A stretch of 64,000 bases of DNA, taken from NCBI GenBank assembly GCA_022813625.1, contig JAKLMB010000036.1:1-64000 (forward strand), written 5' to 3'. The notes under the pieces were generated by a model. It was not told the DNA's origin and did not search any database. It saw only the letters and a list, made by a program, of their open reading frames with translations. Of the stretch, positions 33,351-44,021 are shown one piece after another; position 1 is the first letter of the stretch, and each line of letters begins with the position of its first letter. Position numbers and translations under genes: made by a program. Origin of the DNA: Aaosphaeria pasadenensis. Lineage: Eukaryota; Ascomycota; Dothideomycetes; Pleosporales.

Positions 33351-34061
33351 TCATGAGATACTCTCTGACTTGGGCCGGCGTGCTTTAAGTACGCATCGCT
33401 TCGTGTATGGAGTACGTTTTGGCGGCCACTTAGCCATCCGTTCTATCTCCCTCACGACCTCGGCGTACACACTAAGCTTTTTAGCATTGAACTCGCAAAT
33501 CTTCGCTGTGCAACGCCCCTCGAAGTCAGATAAACTCTCCGTCTCCCCGTCCCGCTCCCTGGGCATGGTCGTCGCGAAGATCAACTCCGCACACTCCTTG
33601 AACACCTGTATCAGTTCGTCATGAATAACCTCATACATCCCTTGGGCATACTTCAGCCGCTCCGTCAGCTCCTCCGAACTCTTGACGCTCTCGCCCGGAA
33701 ACGTGAACCCCTCAGGGAGTTCGGGCATGATGTTCGCCTCGACGCTCTTGACGCGCAGCCGCAGGTCTATCAGCCTCGCCTTCGAGCGCTGCGCCGTCTT
33801 CTCGCAATCCCTATGCACCTTCTTCTGATACCAGCCCAGTCCCTGCTGCTCCATGCAGGTCATGAGGTAGCCGCTGCGGTCGCACTCTCCCGCGAGCCGC
33901 AGCTGTGTGGTGACAACGGGATCACAGTCCGGGTCGAGATCGTGGCCGAGGAAGCGCTCGATCTCCGTGATGCCGTGGAAGGTCTCCGTGTCGGAGTGCC
34001 CGCAGGTGTAGCTCACCTCGATCTTGTAGGCGGGCTCCCATGACATTCCGTGGGTGCTCAT
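33351..34061 (-). CDS. Unknown cytoplasmic protein
   Basis: A single exon of 236 residues; I do not recognise the family. It has no signal peptide or membrane span. The first third contains several Cys/His residues in a loose pattern (SYTCGHSDTETFHG, DCDPVV, GECDRSG, TCMEQQG, HRDCEK), which could bind a metal. The rest is helical and charged (KARLIDLRLRVKSVEANI; DELIQVFKECAELIF; AEVVREIERMAKW), probably coiled. Codon use and GC content are like those of its neighbours and the ORF has a clean start and stop. It stands alone between the SDR and the gene-poor stretch. Confidence 0.65.
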   Translation of the reverse strand: MSTHGMSWEPAYKIEVSYTCGHSDTETFHGITEIERFLGHDLDPDCDPVVTTQLRLAGECDRSGYLMTCMEQQGLGWYQKKVHRDCEKTAQRSKARLIDLRLRVKSVEANIMPELPEGFTFPGESVKSSEELTERLKYAQGMYEVIHDELIQVFKECAELIFATTMPRERDGETESLSDFEGRCTAKICEFNAKKLSVYAEVVREIERMAKWPPKRTPYTKRCVLKARRPKSESIS

Positions 34062-35617
34062 GGTGCGGCGGAGGGGGTGTTCAGCCAGTCGGAAGGAAGA
34101 AGTGGGAAGGGGAGAGATTTAAGTCCAAGATGATAGGAAGAAGCTCTTTCTTATAAAATGGTCCTTGAAGAAGGATTGTGCACCTTGTGGTGTGTGTAGA
34201 CATTGTTGAAGTTGGATGCGTTGTGTAGACAAACATATCGTATGACGACGGCGAGGACTTGACATTGTTAATGTACAAGGTATTCTGAATGATTCTAACA
34301 ATGTCAATACTATGTTAGAATAGCAAGTCGGGAGTAATGAAGGCGCAAGAGTGGGAGTTTGTTGGTGCTGTTGGTGCTGAGAGGTGCCAAACTTTGCTCC
34401 TCCTGGTTGAATCTAGAAGCCTGTTAAGGAATGGTTACTACAATCACAGCAGAAGGTATTGTCTGGACCTTCTTGCCCGGAAAGAGCAAATATGATGGCC
34501 AAACAATGTCGGGTTTTTGCGAAAGCTTCTTTGTTTAGACCGTCTGGAAACAAAGCCAGTCCCCCAGTACATCATCATCCGCAATTAAGTGATGATAGAG
34601 TTTTTGGTCTATTGGGCAATTGGAAGATTGATACGTTGAGCTTGCATCAGGTCCAAAAGTGGGAGCAGATAAAGCTACGTGTGTTGTGATTATGAAGTGA
34701 CTGGTGAATTTACTAAAGTCGGCGATAAAGCACTGAAATCCGTGTAGCGACGCTCGCAACGGTTGAGCGAAATGAAACGATACTGATCCACGCGGTATGT
34801 GCGGCTGAACCTCTCAATCTTTTGAGCCAAATAACATGAATGGATCTACCTCCAGCGTTTGGGAAAGTTGAGTTCAGAGCTCTCGAGCTGCACGACTGGA
34901 TGGCTCCGAGAGAGAATGACCTTCGATTGTAGTTACTGGTTACAAAGTCTGGAGCATATTCTGAGCTCAATTCATCTCAAGCATGAACAGATCAATGAAT
35001 TCGGCGGCATCGTTCGCTACAAGAAGGAGGCATTGGAATGGCTTGTGGATGACCCGAGCATGTGAAGTTAGGCACTCTACAGGGACGAATATAGGAATTT
35101 CTCGGTCGACCATCGCAGAATTCCAACTCCTATCTACGAGTATAATGAAGAGTACTATCGAAGAGAAAGCAAGACGATTGAATAGACGCAGATATTGTAT
35201 CAGATTGATGTTGTTGAGGTTGGTCTGAACAAAGGAGTAATCGGCCACCAAAACACCGATCATCTGCCAAGCGCCAGGGGATGCCTAAGCATTCAAGCGC
35301 TTACCTGTACATACTGTATCGACTTGATGATCCTTCGATATTATTTCTATATCGCCCTTCTCAACGTCATATGAATGTGGAAATAACATCATTCGCCAAT
35401 TGAGGCACATTCAATGCCCTCCGACACCTTGAACTCGCCGCCACCGGAGTGATTACTTTCCTATCACTAATCACATGCAATGACGCGACACGCTTTTCAA
35501 AGCCGAGGAGGGCAGGCACAAAAGGGCCGGACGGGCTAAATGCTCCCTACCAATAACGAACCTCGAAAGTCGGAGAGAATACGAGTCGGACGATCTACTA
35601 CTCCGCGAACTTTGACA
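34062..35617. other. Gene-poor stretch with possible decayed gene
   Basis: About 1.5 kb. A TTGGTGCTG tandem is seen near 34359-34380. A series of protein-like frames that could splice together lies at 34459-35185 but carries in-frame stops (see separate entry). Otherwise nothing is seen. Confidence 0.35.
34459..35185 (+). pseudogene. Possible decayed gene (unknown product)
   Basis: Frames at 34459-34678, 34748-34794 and 34856-35062 could be joined by GT-AG introns at 34679-34747 and 34795-34855, with matching phases. The third frame reads through about 69 protein-like codons (…RLGKLSSELSS… and LKHEQINEFGGIVRYKKEAL) to a TGA at 35063, then a TAG at 35069, and goes on in the same frame for 37 codons (RDEYRNFSVDHRRIPTPIYE) to a TAG at 35183. 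Two stops only six bases apart in an otherwise open frame suggest a degenerate gene; a C-to-T change could make each (CGA to TGA, CAG to TAG). I do not recognise the product. It could also be chance. Confidence 0.22.
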
Positions 35618-36704
35618 ATGAGCATCGCCTTACAAGTTCTTGAAGTTTTAAATACTGCATACATTGTGCTATTCGCAATCCTCATACCATCTCTTGCAGA
35701 CCTCTTCTTCGGCATGAGTCCTAAATTCAACCCAGCGACTGATATCCCCAGCCTGGCCGGCAAGGTCATTTTGGTTACAGGAGGTCAATTGAGCCATCAT
35801 ATCCAATGCACTGCGCATAGATACTGACGATTATACAGGAAATGCCGGCCTCGGAAAACAAACCATAAAGTACCTCGCACAACATTCGCCCGCGCGCATC
35901 TACCTCGCAGCTCGAACTGCATCGAAGGCCGAAGCCGCAATCGAAGACATTAAGCGCGAGGTCCCCGACGCATGCCCAATCGAACATCTTCCTCTCGACC
36001 TGACTTCCTTCGCGTCCATTGCAACGGCGGCTGATACCCTCAAATCCAAGGAAAGGCGCCTCGACATTTTGATAAACAATGCGGGTGTAATGGCACTACC
36101 ATATAGCCTAACAAAGGAAGGATATGAGATTCAGTTCGGTACGAACCACATGGGCCATGCTTTGTTCACAAAACTGCTCATGCCCGTTCTGTTGGAAACC
36201 GCCAAAACTCCAGATGCCGATGTGCGTATCGTCAATCTGTCCAGTATTGGCCACTACGGCGCACCCAGCGCAGGAGTTGTATTCGAGCAACCTGCTCTCG
36301 AGCAACATAGCACCTGGAGACGTTATGGGCAGTCCAAATTGGCAAACGTTCTCTTCACGAAAGAGCTTGCTACACGATATCCGGAAATTACATCCATCGC
36401 TGTTCATCCAGGAGCGATTATCACAGATTTGTATGCGGGCGTGCGAACAAACTTCATAATGAACATCGGTCTTTGGATCTATAGCTTGTTTACACCCATA
36501 TTGCCAGGCCATTTCAAGGACCCAACTGGCGGTGCCTTGACGCAGACTTGGGGCGCAAGTACTGCCAAAGAAAACTTGAAGAACGGCGCCTATTACGTCC
36601 CAATCGGAAAGCTCGCTCAGGGCAGCGCGAAGGCGAGGGATGACGGACTGGCGAAGAAGTTGTGGGAGTATACCGAAACCGAGTTTGCAAAGCATGGATA
36701 TTAG
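35618..36704 (+). CDS. Short-chain dehydrogenase (retinol dehydrogenase/WW-oxidoreductase-like)
   Basis: Two exons (35618-35783 and 35839-36704) give 343 residues. A hydrophobic N-terminal span (about residues 9-30) suggests a membrane anchor, probably ER. The Rossmann motif TGGNAGLG is cut by the 55-nt intron; NNAG, the NLSS strand and the active-site YGQSK follow, then the HPGAIITDL segment. Members use NADP(H) on retinoid-like, steroid or lipid carbonyls; the substrate here is unknown. An upstream in-frame Met at about 35540 exists, but the start at 35618 gives the usual N-terminus. It converges on the acid phosphatase gene. Confidence 0.87.
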
Positions 36705-36858
36705 ATGCCGTTTCTCTGTTTCTTTTGATACCACTTTTGCGACACATGTCTACACGATTGTTTCATATACGTTGGGTAGGTTGGCCACCGGAAAGGAAAA
36801 CGATTACTCAATTAACTCCCATTCTTCAAACACATTCTCTATGATCAGAATCTATCGT

Positions 36859-36896
36859 CTATTCAAAGTCTTCAAAATCTTCAAAATCTTCAAAAT
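36859..36896 (+). repeat. CTTCAAAAT tandem repeat
   Basis: Three perfect 9-bp copies and one imperfect leading copy lie in the 214 bp between two convergent stop codons, hence probably in a 3' UTR. Confidence 0.8.
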
Positions 36897-36917
36897 CGAT
36901 CGTTTACACCTAACACC

Positions 36918-38694
36918 TCATTGATGCAGAAATGTAATACGCCCAGCAGCATCCTCAGGCAACCCGCACATCTCTCTAAAATCGCCTACCTCCACTCCCT
37001 TCCTCCTCACCCTTGCCGCAAAGCCACTAAGTCGACAGCTCCTCCCAGGACCTTTGTCACACCCAGGAATGGCAGTCACTCCGTCATTGATGTTAATCCT
37101 GACAAAGTTATCTTTTCCTACATGGCCCTGAGTCTCCACAGCACAGGACATCACCTCCAATGTGATGCGGCCTCCCATCGGGGATATCTGAGATTTTCTC
37201 CACAGCCGATCTTCTGGTATGTGGTCGAGGGGCAAGGGGTGAATATCGTCAATGATATCCAGGGCCGCAAGCATGGGCGCCATGTCGTCGTCATGCACAC
37301 TGCAGGCACAGCGATTAGTTCTCTGAGACGACCATTTCTCACCAGCGGGTAAAAGCGAGGGCATAATAGTGTGAAGAAAACTTACAAGCTAAAGAACATT
37401 GGGCCAGCCCCCGGACCTTCAAGCATCAGATTTACAGTAGCATTAAGCCACAAGAAGCCCAACCCGGCGCCGTATTTCGTGCCTGGCCCCGCTCGGTAGT
37501 AGTGATGCAAATCACGAGCGTACTCGAAGTGCAGGAATTCTTGCTGCGTGAAGACATCACACCAACGGCTACTTCCACGCACCGTGGTCTCGAATCCGCA
37601 CATTTCCTGCATAGCGTAGAGCTCGTCGTCCGTGAACTCGATACCCGGGTTCTGAGCGAGCAGCCGCGTGCGTGCAATAGGGAGGTAAGTGGCTCGGTAG
37701 GCGTGCATGGTCTTCCAGCCCTTGGCCCAGCCTTCGGTTTCGTCTTCAATGTAGGCGGGACATGTATCACCGGGTGTGAGGGAGTCACCACCCATCTCCG
37801 CGGTTTCAGGAATCACGTCCAAGGAGGCGACATCCTTCCAATCGATGCCGAAGAGGCCGGATGCGAAATAACGTGCAGTGTCTATGACACGTTGGGAGTC
37901 ACTGGCCCAGAGCGTGGTAGGACTTGGACGAGAGAGAGCTCGAGCGACAAGATGCTCGTATCGTGTGCGAAAGCGTACGCCTGTCGTAAAGGATCCAAGG
38001 GTACCGGAGAAGGGGCCAGTAGAAGTCAACTGTGCTAGCCGGGTATCATCTGTACTCAAATCTTAGCAGGATGTATCTCTACGTAGCTATAGTTGTACAA
38101 TGTAATTGAAGCGCCCACGTAAATCCTGCACAACTTTCTGCAGATTTTGAACGAGTGCGTCAAGATAAGTCGCGATGAACAGTTTCTGAGCTTACCTGAC
38201 CAGAACAGATCCCAATCATTCACAAAAGCCAAATCACCTGTGAATTCAATCCCACTCTTCTTCATCCTTTCCAGCAAATTTCTCATTCTCGTCCCAGCCT
38301 TCTTAGTCGGATACCGTTCCGCGTGCCTGGACATCATATGCACTTGCTCCACTATGCAGTCATCAGGGACGGCGACACCTCCCTCAACGACATCAGCAAC
38401 CTTCTCAACCCAGGGACCGTTACCACCTAGATGGTACAATATATTCCAATCTTTCGTTGTGGTGCCGGCGCCCTGGCCGTTGGGACGACTCCACAACCTC
38501 TGGGGATGAAGCCAAGTACTCCAGCTCGAATGATGAGGTTTTCCCGAACACTCATATTCAAGATAGCCAGTATGGTTGCGATTTAACGAATTGGTTTCTT
38601 CTAATAATTGGTAACCTTGATTGTATTTCCACTGGAGCGCAACCAATGCTGCTCCAATAGCAGATATCAGGACCAATAACCTGGATGACGACAT
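36918..38694 (-). CDS. Histidine acid phosphatase (phytase/PHO5 type)
   Basis: Three minus-strand exons (38694-38196, 38049-37386, 37299-36918) give 514 residues. An N-terminal hydrophobic segment (about residues 4-21) acts as signal or anchor. The catalytic His lies in RHAERYP (residues 123-129), where the usual Gly of RHGxRxP is Ala, a form common in fungal wall-associated acid phosphatases; the acid motif is HDDD (His390, Asp391). Several N-glycosylation sites (NHT, NAT) are present. The enzyme removes phosphate from organic esters outside the cell or at the wall. Introns are 146 and 86 nt. The upstream in-frame codons to 38832 give a poor N-terminus, so I start at 38694. Confidence 0.88.
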
Positions 38695-39303
38695 TATGTA
38701 CAAAGATATTCCGGTTACAATTTCAATACATTGTCGAGATTTTGGTTCAAGGCATGTCGAATGGGATGCCGATGCATACCCACTGCGAATAGAATGTCGG
38801 TGTGTGCATGGTGAGAGAAAATGGGCTGCCAAGGTGCTAGCTGCTTTGGGAAAGACATGGCAATGAGGTTCATCGATGAGTGCTGATCTGCTCTGATCAC
38901 ATTGTAAATAAATAGACTACGAAAAATGTAGAAGTAATCGCGTTTACTGTTCAGGGTTGCCAATCGATGCACAAGGCACTATTGGACAATGATGTCATTG
39001 CCTTGATATGCGGGGAAATCTATATTCGATCTTAGCTATGCTAATCGGAAGTTATAATGACCATGTCATTCCATTTTGCTATGAGATGAGACTGATTGGA
39101 TTACTTCAATGTAGAAAATTACCGACTTGGTTTCAATGTACAGGTAGAACTTGAAGGGGTCAATGAATGTTGGCAAGGGATCACAGAGTCAGCAAGCATT
39201 GGTCATTTCGGGAGCCGAGGTACAGAGCGCGTTACATGTCATTCCACTCCATCATCTCCGGCGACAACTCTCTAGACCTTGACCATCAACATCTCCAACA
39301 AAA
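38695..39303. promoter_or_regulatory. Divergent region, acid phosphatase and 2-hydroxyacid oxidase
   Basis: About 610 bp between two start codons facing away. It should hold both promoters. I see no TATA box or known phosphate (CACGTG-type) element. Confidence 0.4.
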
Positions 39304-40638
39304 ATGGCAAAATACACAAACTCAAAGACCGCGCAAAGCATGCTCGAGCCGGATCCGGACGCGTTTGTGGAATACCAGCGCGACATCTACCGAGGCCTCC
39401 GCGCCCCAAAGTTCTCCACCAAGCCAGCACAATGGGAAGCTCAAGCACGGCAAACCATCCCAGAGCAGAACTTCTTGTACATCCAAGGATCGGCGAGTAG
39501 CGAGTCTACATATGCAGCAAACATCTCTGCCTTTGAACGATATCGGCTGCGACCATGGATGCTAGTCCAGGCTACGAAGCGAGACATGTCCGTCGAGCTA
39601 TTCGGTAAACGATACAAGAGTCCCCTTTTCGTTGCCCCTATTGGAGTCCAAGAGATTGCGCATGCCGACGGAGAGGAAGCTACAGCACGTGCATGTGCGG
39701 CCGCGAAAGTGCCCATGATTCTATCGACAGCCGCGACACGTTCCATGGAGCAAGTCGCAAAAGCTAACGGGGATGGTGATCGGTGGTACCAGTTGTATTG
39801 GCCCAAACCACAGACTGAGGAGTTCACCGTAAGCCTCTTGAATCGTGCCAAGGCGAATGGATTCAAAGTTCTAGTCGTTACTCTAGATACGTTCATGATT
39901 GGATGGCGGCCAGCCGATCTTGATACCTCCTACTTGCCTTTCATTTATGGCCAAGGCTGCCAAATGGGCTTCTCCGATCCTGTCTTTAATAGGATGTACG
40001 ACCAGCTCAAGGCAGAGGACAACAGAAAGCTCACAGAGAAGATCGGTGAAATTTGGTCGATACTAAAGCGGCCGGGCTCCATTGGCGGCACGGCTAAGGT
40101 ACTTGCGAACGCGACCACAATGAAGAAAGCTATGTTCTTTACCAGTATTCTATCGTCCGGCACATATAGAGATTGGGAGGATCTTCAGATCCTTCGGAAG
40201 CACTGGGATGGCCCGATCGTATTGAAAGGCATTCAAACGGTTGAAGATGCCCATCGTGCTATAGAGTATGGGATCGAAGGTATCGTCGTCTCGAACCATG
40301 GAGGCCGACAATTGGATGGAGCGATCGGCTCACTGGATGCTTTGGCAGAGATTGGAGCAGACGAAAAAGTGAAAGCATCGGGTCTTACCCTGCTTTTTGA
40401 TAGCGGAATTCGGACTGGGTCAGATGTGTTGAAGGCAATTGCATTGGGTGCAAAGGCTGTCCTTGTGGGACGCCCTTACATTTACGGGCTGGCGATGGGT
40501 GGTGAAAGTGGTGTAAAGCATGTGCTTGATTGCATTCTTGCTGACACGGACAACTCTCTGGCAAACCTGGGGAAGAAGAGCCTGACTGAGCTCAACCGGG
40601 ATGACTTGCGATATGTTCAACAGCCATCGAAGCTGTAA
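39304..40638 (+). CDS. FMN-dependent 2-hydroxyacid oxidase (lactate 2-monooxygenase-like)
   Basis: A single exon of 444 residues. The TIM-barrel family signature is complete: FMN-contact segments LFVAPIGVQEIAHADGE and STAATRSMEQVA, the QLYWPK segment, the catalytic His332 in SNHGGRQLDGA, and the phosphate-binding DSGIRTGSDVLKAIALGAKAVLVGRP. The length and internal insert are nearest to lactate 2-monooxygenases, which turn L-lactate into acetate and CO2; other 2-hydroxyacids are possible. There is no cytochrome b2 domain, so it is an oxidase or monooxygenase and not a mitochondrial lactate dehydrogenase. The start follows a CAACAAAA leader. It converges on the NmrA-like gene, 125 bp between stops. 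Confidence 0.9.
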   Translation: MAKYTNSKTAQSMLEPDPDAFVEYQRDIYRGLRAPKFSTKPAQWEAQARQTIPEQNFLYIQGSASSESTYAANISAFERYRLRPWMLVQATKRDMSVELFGKRYKSPLFVAPIGVQEIAHADGEEATARACAAAKVPMILSTAATRSMEQVAKANGDGDRWYQLYWPKPQTEEFTVSLLNRAKANGFKVLVVTLDTFMIGWRPADLDTSYLPFIYGQGCQMGFSDPVFNRMYDQLKAEDNRKLTEKIGEIWSILKRPGSIGGTAKVLANATTMKKAMFFTSILSSGTYRDWEDLQILRKHWDGPIVLKGIQTVEDAHRAIEYGIEGIVVSNHGGRQLDGAIGSLDALAEIGADEKVKASGLTLLFDSGIRTGSDVLKAIALGAKAVLVGRPYIYGLAMGGESGVKHVLDCILADTDNSLANLGKKSLTELNRDDLRYVQQPSKL

Positions 40639-40763
40639 TTTATGGTTGAATCTACCATGCCCAGATCGAATTATAACCGCGGGCGTTTGGCCTTTATTTT
40701 ACTGTCACAAAGTACAATATAATGTGCTATACTATTTCAATCTCTTCTAACATGGAGATTGTA

Positions 40764-41754
40764 TTATTCGAGACTCTTCTTGATTGTCTCCTCTAGGGGG
40801 TCCGGCGTTTTCCCTGCTTGTCTTAAGATATCCTCTAGAGTTGAATCCTTGATATCGCATTCGCCGTCGGGAAGAGCGTCATAAGTCGCGCTCCACCATT
40901 CAACAGAAGCTTTCTCCAACTGCCTCTCCTCGACATAATATCTCTGATACTCCTCCTTACTAACAACCTTCAACTTTACATCCTTATTCCTGATTTTAGA
41001 TACGATGCCCGCAATATCTTGGAGGGACCATGTCTTATTCTGCGAAAGATAGACCGTCCTGCTACTCCACTCCTGAGAAGGTGCCGCGAAAATCTTCGCA
41101 GTCCCAAACGCCATGTCACGGATCGAGGTCCAGGAGATGGGTCCGTCACCAGCCACGACGATCTCCTTCCTCTCATCGTCTTTGAGTGCATGATAGTACC
41201 CAAAGTAAAGTGGCCAGCTTTCGTGGTACAGGCCCTCTCGAATGACGGTCCATTTGACATCGGTCAGCTCGCGAAGGTAAGCCTCAGTGCGGATGTGCGC
41301 TTTCATAACACTCGACTTGGACGGGTTTCCAAATGCTAGTGAGGTGTAGTAGATGTGTTTCACGCCCACTTTGCGCGCGGCGTCGATTGCGACGCGATGG
41401 TGGGCTTCGCGGCCTTTCCAGAGAGGTGCATCGTTGAAGTCCATGGAGATCCGAGGGGTGGAGACAAGGAACAACTTGTCGCATCCCGCATACCCCTTCT
41501 CTAGGGAAGCAGCGTCATCGAAATTTGCATGACGGATGGTAATATTCTTGTCGCGGAGATATTTTAAGCCTTGGTCTTGAGGGTCGGACGACGTCTGAAA
41601 AGGAATATGAGCGATAAGATTTCACAACTGGTATGACGGCAGCATGAGTACTTACACAAACTACTAGTTCCTCTGGGGAGATAAGTGCATTATCGAGGAT
41701 TGCATTCAAAACTGTGGACCCGAGCTTGCCTGTGGCGCTGGTGAGAGCAAACAT
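40764..41754 (-). CDS. NmrA-like NAD(P)-binding protein
   Basis: Two minus-strand exons (41754-41656 and 41594-40764) give 309 residues. The protein starts with a Rossmann motif (FALTSATGKLGSTV), followed by a short strand after which the intron falls, then RDKNITIRHANFDDAASLEKGYAGCDKLFLVS, typical of NmrA/HSCARG and NAD(P)H-azoreductase-like atypical SDRs. The active-site Tyr-Lys pair of true SDRs is missing, as usual for this group. Some members sense the NADP ratio and bind transcription factors; others are isoflavone reductase-like enzymes in secondary metabolism. The role here is open. It is divergent from the luciferase-like gene. Confidence 0.85.
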
Positions 41755-42461
41755 TATGTCTTGAACCGGACGAAGTTCCGCTGAGTTCCAGGACGGATGA
41801 GGTATTGTTCTGCGTTGGCTGGGTGGAGACAATCATGTCGTCAGTATCTCGTGGTGGGGTCCATACTGGCTGGCTACAGGGATCCATTTTGCTTCGCTAT
41901 ATTGAGTATCAATTGGAGGGAGTAGACAATATTGAAACACCAAAAACCCTAATGCTACTGGAGATATTCGTTTGTAAATCATATACTCCAATAGTCTTCT
42001 TTAACCTTGCGCAGTGCAACTCTCAAGTTACAAATCACCCAACAATGAAAAGATAGCCGAGCCCTTCAAATAGGCCTGTTCCGGTGGTGGTTCTGGGCTG
42101 CATCACATGAAGTGGATCTACTTCGTGTAGGAATTATCGATTATACTGCTATAGTCGATGCAATGTCCATAGATAGGTCAGATATCCGCCGATTACTTGC
42201 CAGGACTGTTCATGTTCAAAAGGATGGATGGATACACAGCATGGACACAGTAGATACCTAATACAAAACGTCTGCACGGGCCCTTGCACTTGCATACACA
42301 ACGTCTCGCCTTGCTCGCCTTACTCGAATCTTCAACACAGATCACTCCACCCCTTCGTCGCCTAATTCATGAAATCTAGTCATCCGATTGAATAAATATG
42401 TGAACTTTTGGCGAAATTTCTCGCATGTCAAGATTTCTGCTCCATTGCACAACAATTCAGG
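41755..42461. promoter_or_regulatory. Divergent region, NmrA-like and luciferase-like genes
   Basis: About 700 bp between starts. No clear TATA box. An AT-rich part lies at 41890-42010. The upstream end of the luciferase-like frame is open from 42408, but the first Met is at 42462. Confidence 0.4.
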
Positions 42462-43247
42462 ATGGCTTCTGAGCATCTTCGCACCGTCATCGACGTCCTG
42501 AAGGCGCACCGCTTCGCTACTGCCTCTGTGCTCGGCCTCGCAGCCATATCGCCATGGGCGATTAGAGACTATCGCCTCTTCCTTTCATATGGCCCCGGAG
42601 GCTTACCATACAACCCACTCGGTTGGTTGGTGGCCAACATATTCAAACTGATTAGTCGCGAGCAACTCTCCACGACTGTGTACAGCCACCGAGGTCTTCC
42701 CCTTGATGACGAGTCCGGTTTCCTGCCAGCGGGGTTTCCCCAAAAACGTGCCTCACCACGGCCCCTCTTTGGCGCTCATGCGGTCCCTCAGAGACAATTA
42801 GATCAACTGCCGACTGAAGCTATCAGACAAAGCCTCATTGACCGCTTTGCTGAGTTGGGACAACAGACGCAAGAGAAGGGCCTCACAGAAGTCAAGCAGA
42901 GCCTTCTCGAGCGCCGCCATGACGCTATACACGTGTCCAAGAAGCGACAATGGCACGCGCTGGCGGATCAGACGCGCGGAGAGATCTCGCATGTCCATGC
43001 AGGTCTAGACGGCAGTCTGCATGTCACACTACATCCTTCAGACTGTAAAGCGGTAATAGAGGCGGGATGGGGTCAGCGACACCCATTATCTGGTGTTAGG
43101 CTTCTTCAAACACTTCTGGGACTCAGTCTCCCAATCAGCTATGTGGTGATATATGCCCCACGGGACGAGGCGGAGATTGAAATTGCCATAACCATCGTGA
43201 AGGCATCAATCGAGTATATGACAAGCGCACGAGGCGCTTTGGAGTAA
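42462..43247 (+). CDS. Fungal luciferase-family protein (Luz/DUF5519-like)
   Basis: A single exon of 261 residues, close to the length of the basidiomycete luciferase Luz (about 267). It has an N-terminal hydrophobic segment (about 18-34), then IRDYRLFLSYGP (34-45), and the conserved C-terminal domain: GEISHVH (173-179), LHVTLHPSD (186-194), GWGQRHPLSG (202-211), YAPRDEAE (231-238) and ASIEYMTS (248-255). This order and spacing match Luz, which oxygenates 3-hydroxyhispidin to emit light, and a wider family of non-luminous fungal proteins of unknown role. It is therefore a homologue, not a proven luciferase. The neighbours are an NmrA-like gene (divergent) and an MFS transporter and P450 on the same strand. 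Confidence 0.8.
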   Translation: MASEHLRTVIDVLKAHRFATASVLGLAAISPWAIRDYRLFLSYGPGGLPYNPLGWLVANIFKLISREQLSTTVYSHRGLPLDDESGFLPAGFPQKRASPRPLFGAHAVPQRQLDQLPTEAIRQSLIDRFAELGQQTQEKGLTEVKQSLLERRHDAIHVSKKRQWHALADQTRGEISHVHAGLDGSLHVTLHPSDCKAVIEAGWGQRHPLSGVRLLQTLLGLSLPISYVVIYAPRDEAEIEIAITIVKASIEYMTSARGALE

Positions 43248-44021
43248 GACGAACCCAAAATTTGGGGAAACGAATGTTGCAACGACAATCGAGCAGAGGC
43301 TGGACTAGTACTGCAGGGCAGCTTTGGTATGACTCCTGACTATATTTGCACAAGGACGCAATACAATAATGCACATGGAGACTGTGGGGCGGCTGTCCCT
43401 TTTTGCGGGGTAGCTCCGTCTCTCCGCAACTCGTGGCTTGTAACTAATAGACTAAGCTTTGGGGTAGGGCTGGAGTTGAACTTTGGCCTGGCTTTGAATC
43501 TACTGTCACCTATTCTGAGCGGAGTCTTCCTTTCATCCAAAATCAATATCTTACTGCATTATCTATTGATACTGTGTTGCAATACCGTTTCCAATTATCG
43601 CAAAACGCCCGATGTATATCTTATAGCCGGGAAACTTGCAGGTATATTATCCCTTCATAGGCGAGACGAGTCCTGGGGACGAGTAAGGTCCACACTGGAA
43701 ATCTGCAAGGTTCCTCTCCAACAGCCCATGTCGGTTCTGCCAACCCGAGCCCAATCCAGCCATTCACCCTTTGTGTGGGGCCTCCAGGTGAATTGTGCAA
43801 CCCCACAAGGGGTCTCGCACCCATGCTACATCCAGAGAGATTTATGAAGATCAAATATTTCTAGGCCATGGAAGATGCATTTCGCTTGATCGCGCGCTTG
43901 AGCCGATGCACCTGAGCCGTTGAGTTGTCCAATTTACTTTCTTAAGTAGAAGGCCCTCTCCTCGCTGATTATTTGTTTTGAACATTGCGCCTACCACCAA
44001 GTCCCACCTTGACCCTTCGCC
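43248..44021. other. Intergenic region with MFS promoter
   Basis: About 770 bp. A 172-codon frame (43329-43847) shows no domain and has an unnatural composition, so I do not call it. No TATA box is clear. Confidence 0.4.

Noticed and set aside
43329..43847. 172-codon plus-strand frame between luciferase-like and MFS genes
   Set aside because: No domain, unnatural residue mix, no splice or promoter support.
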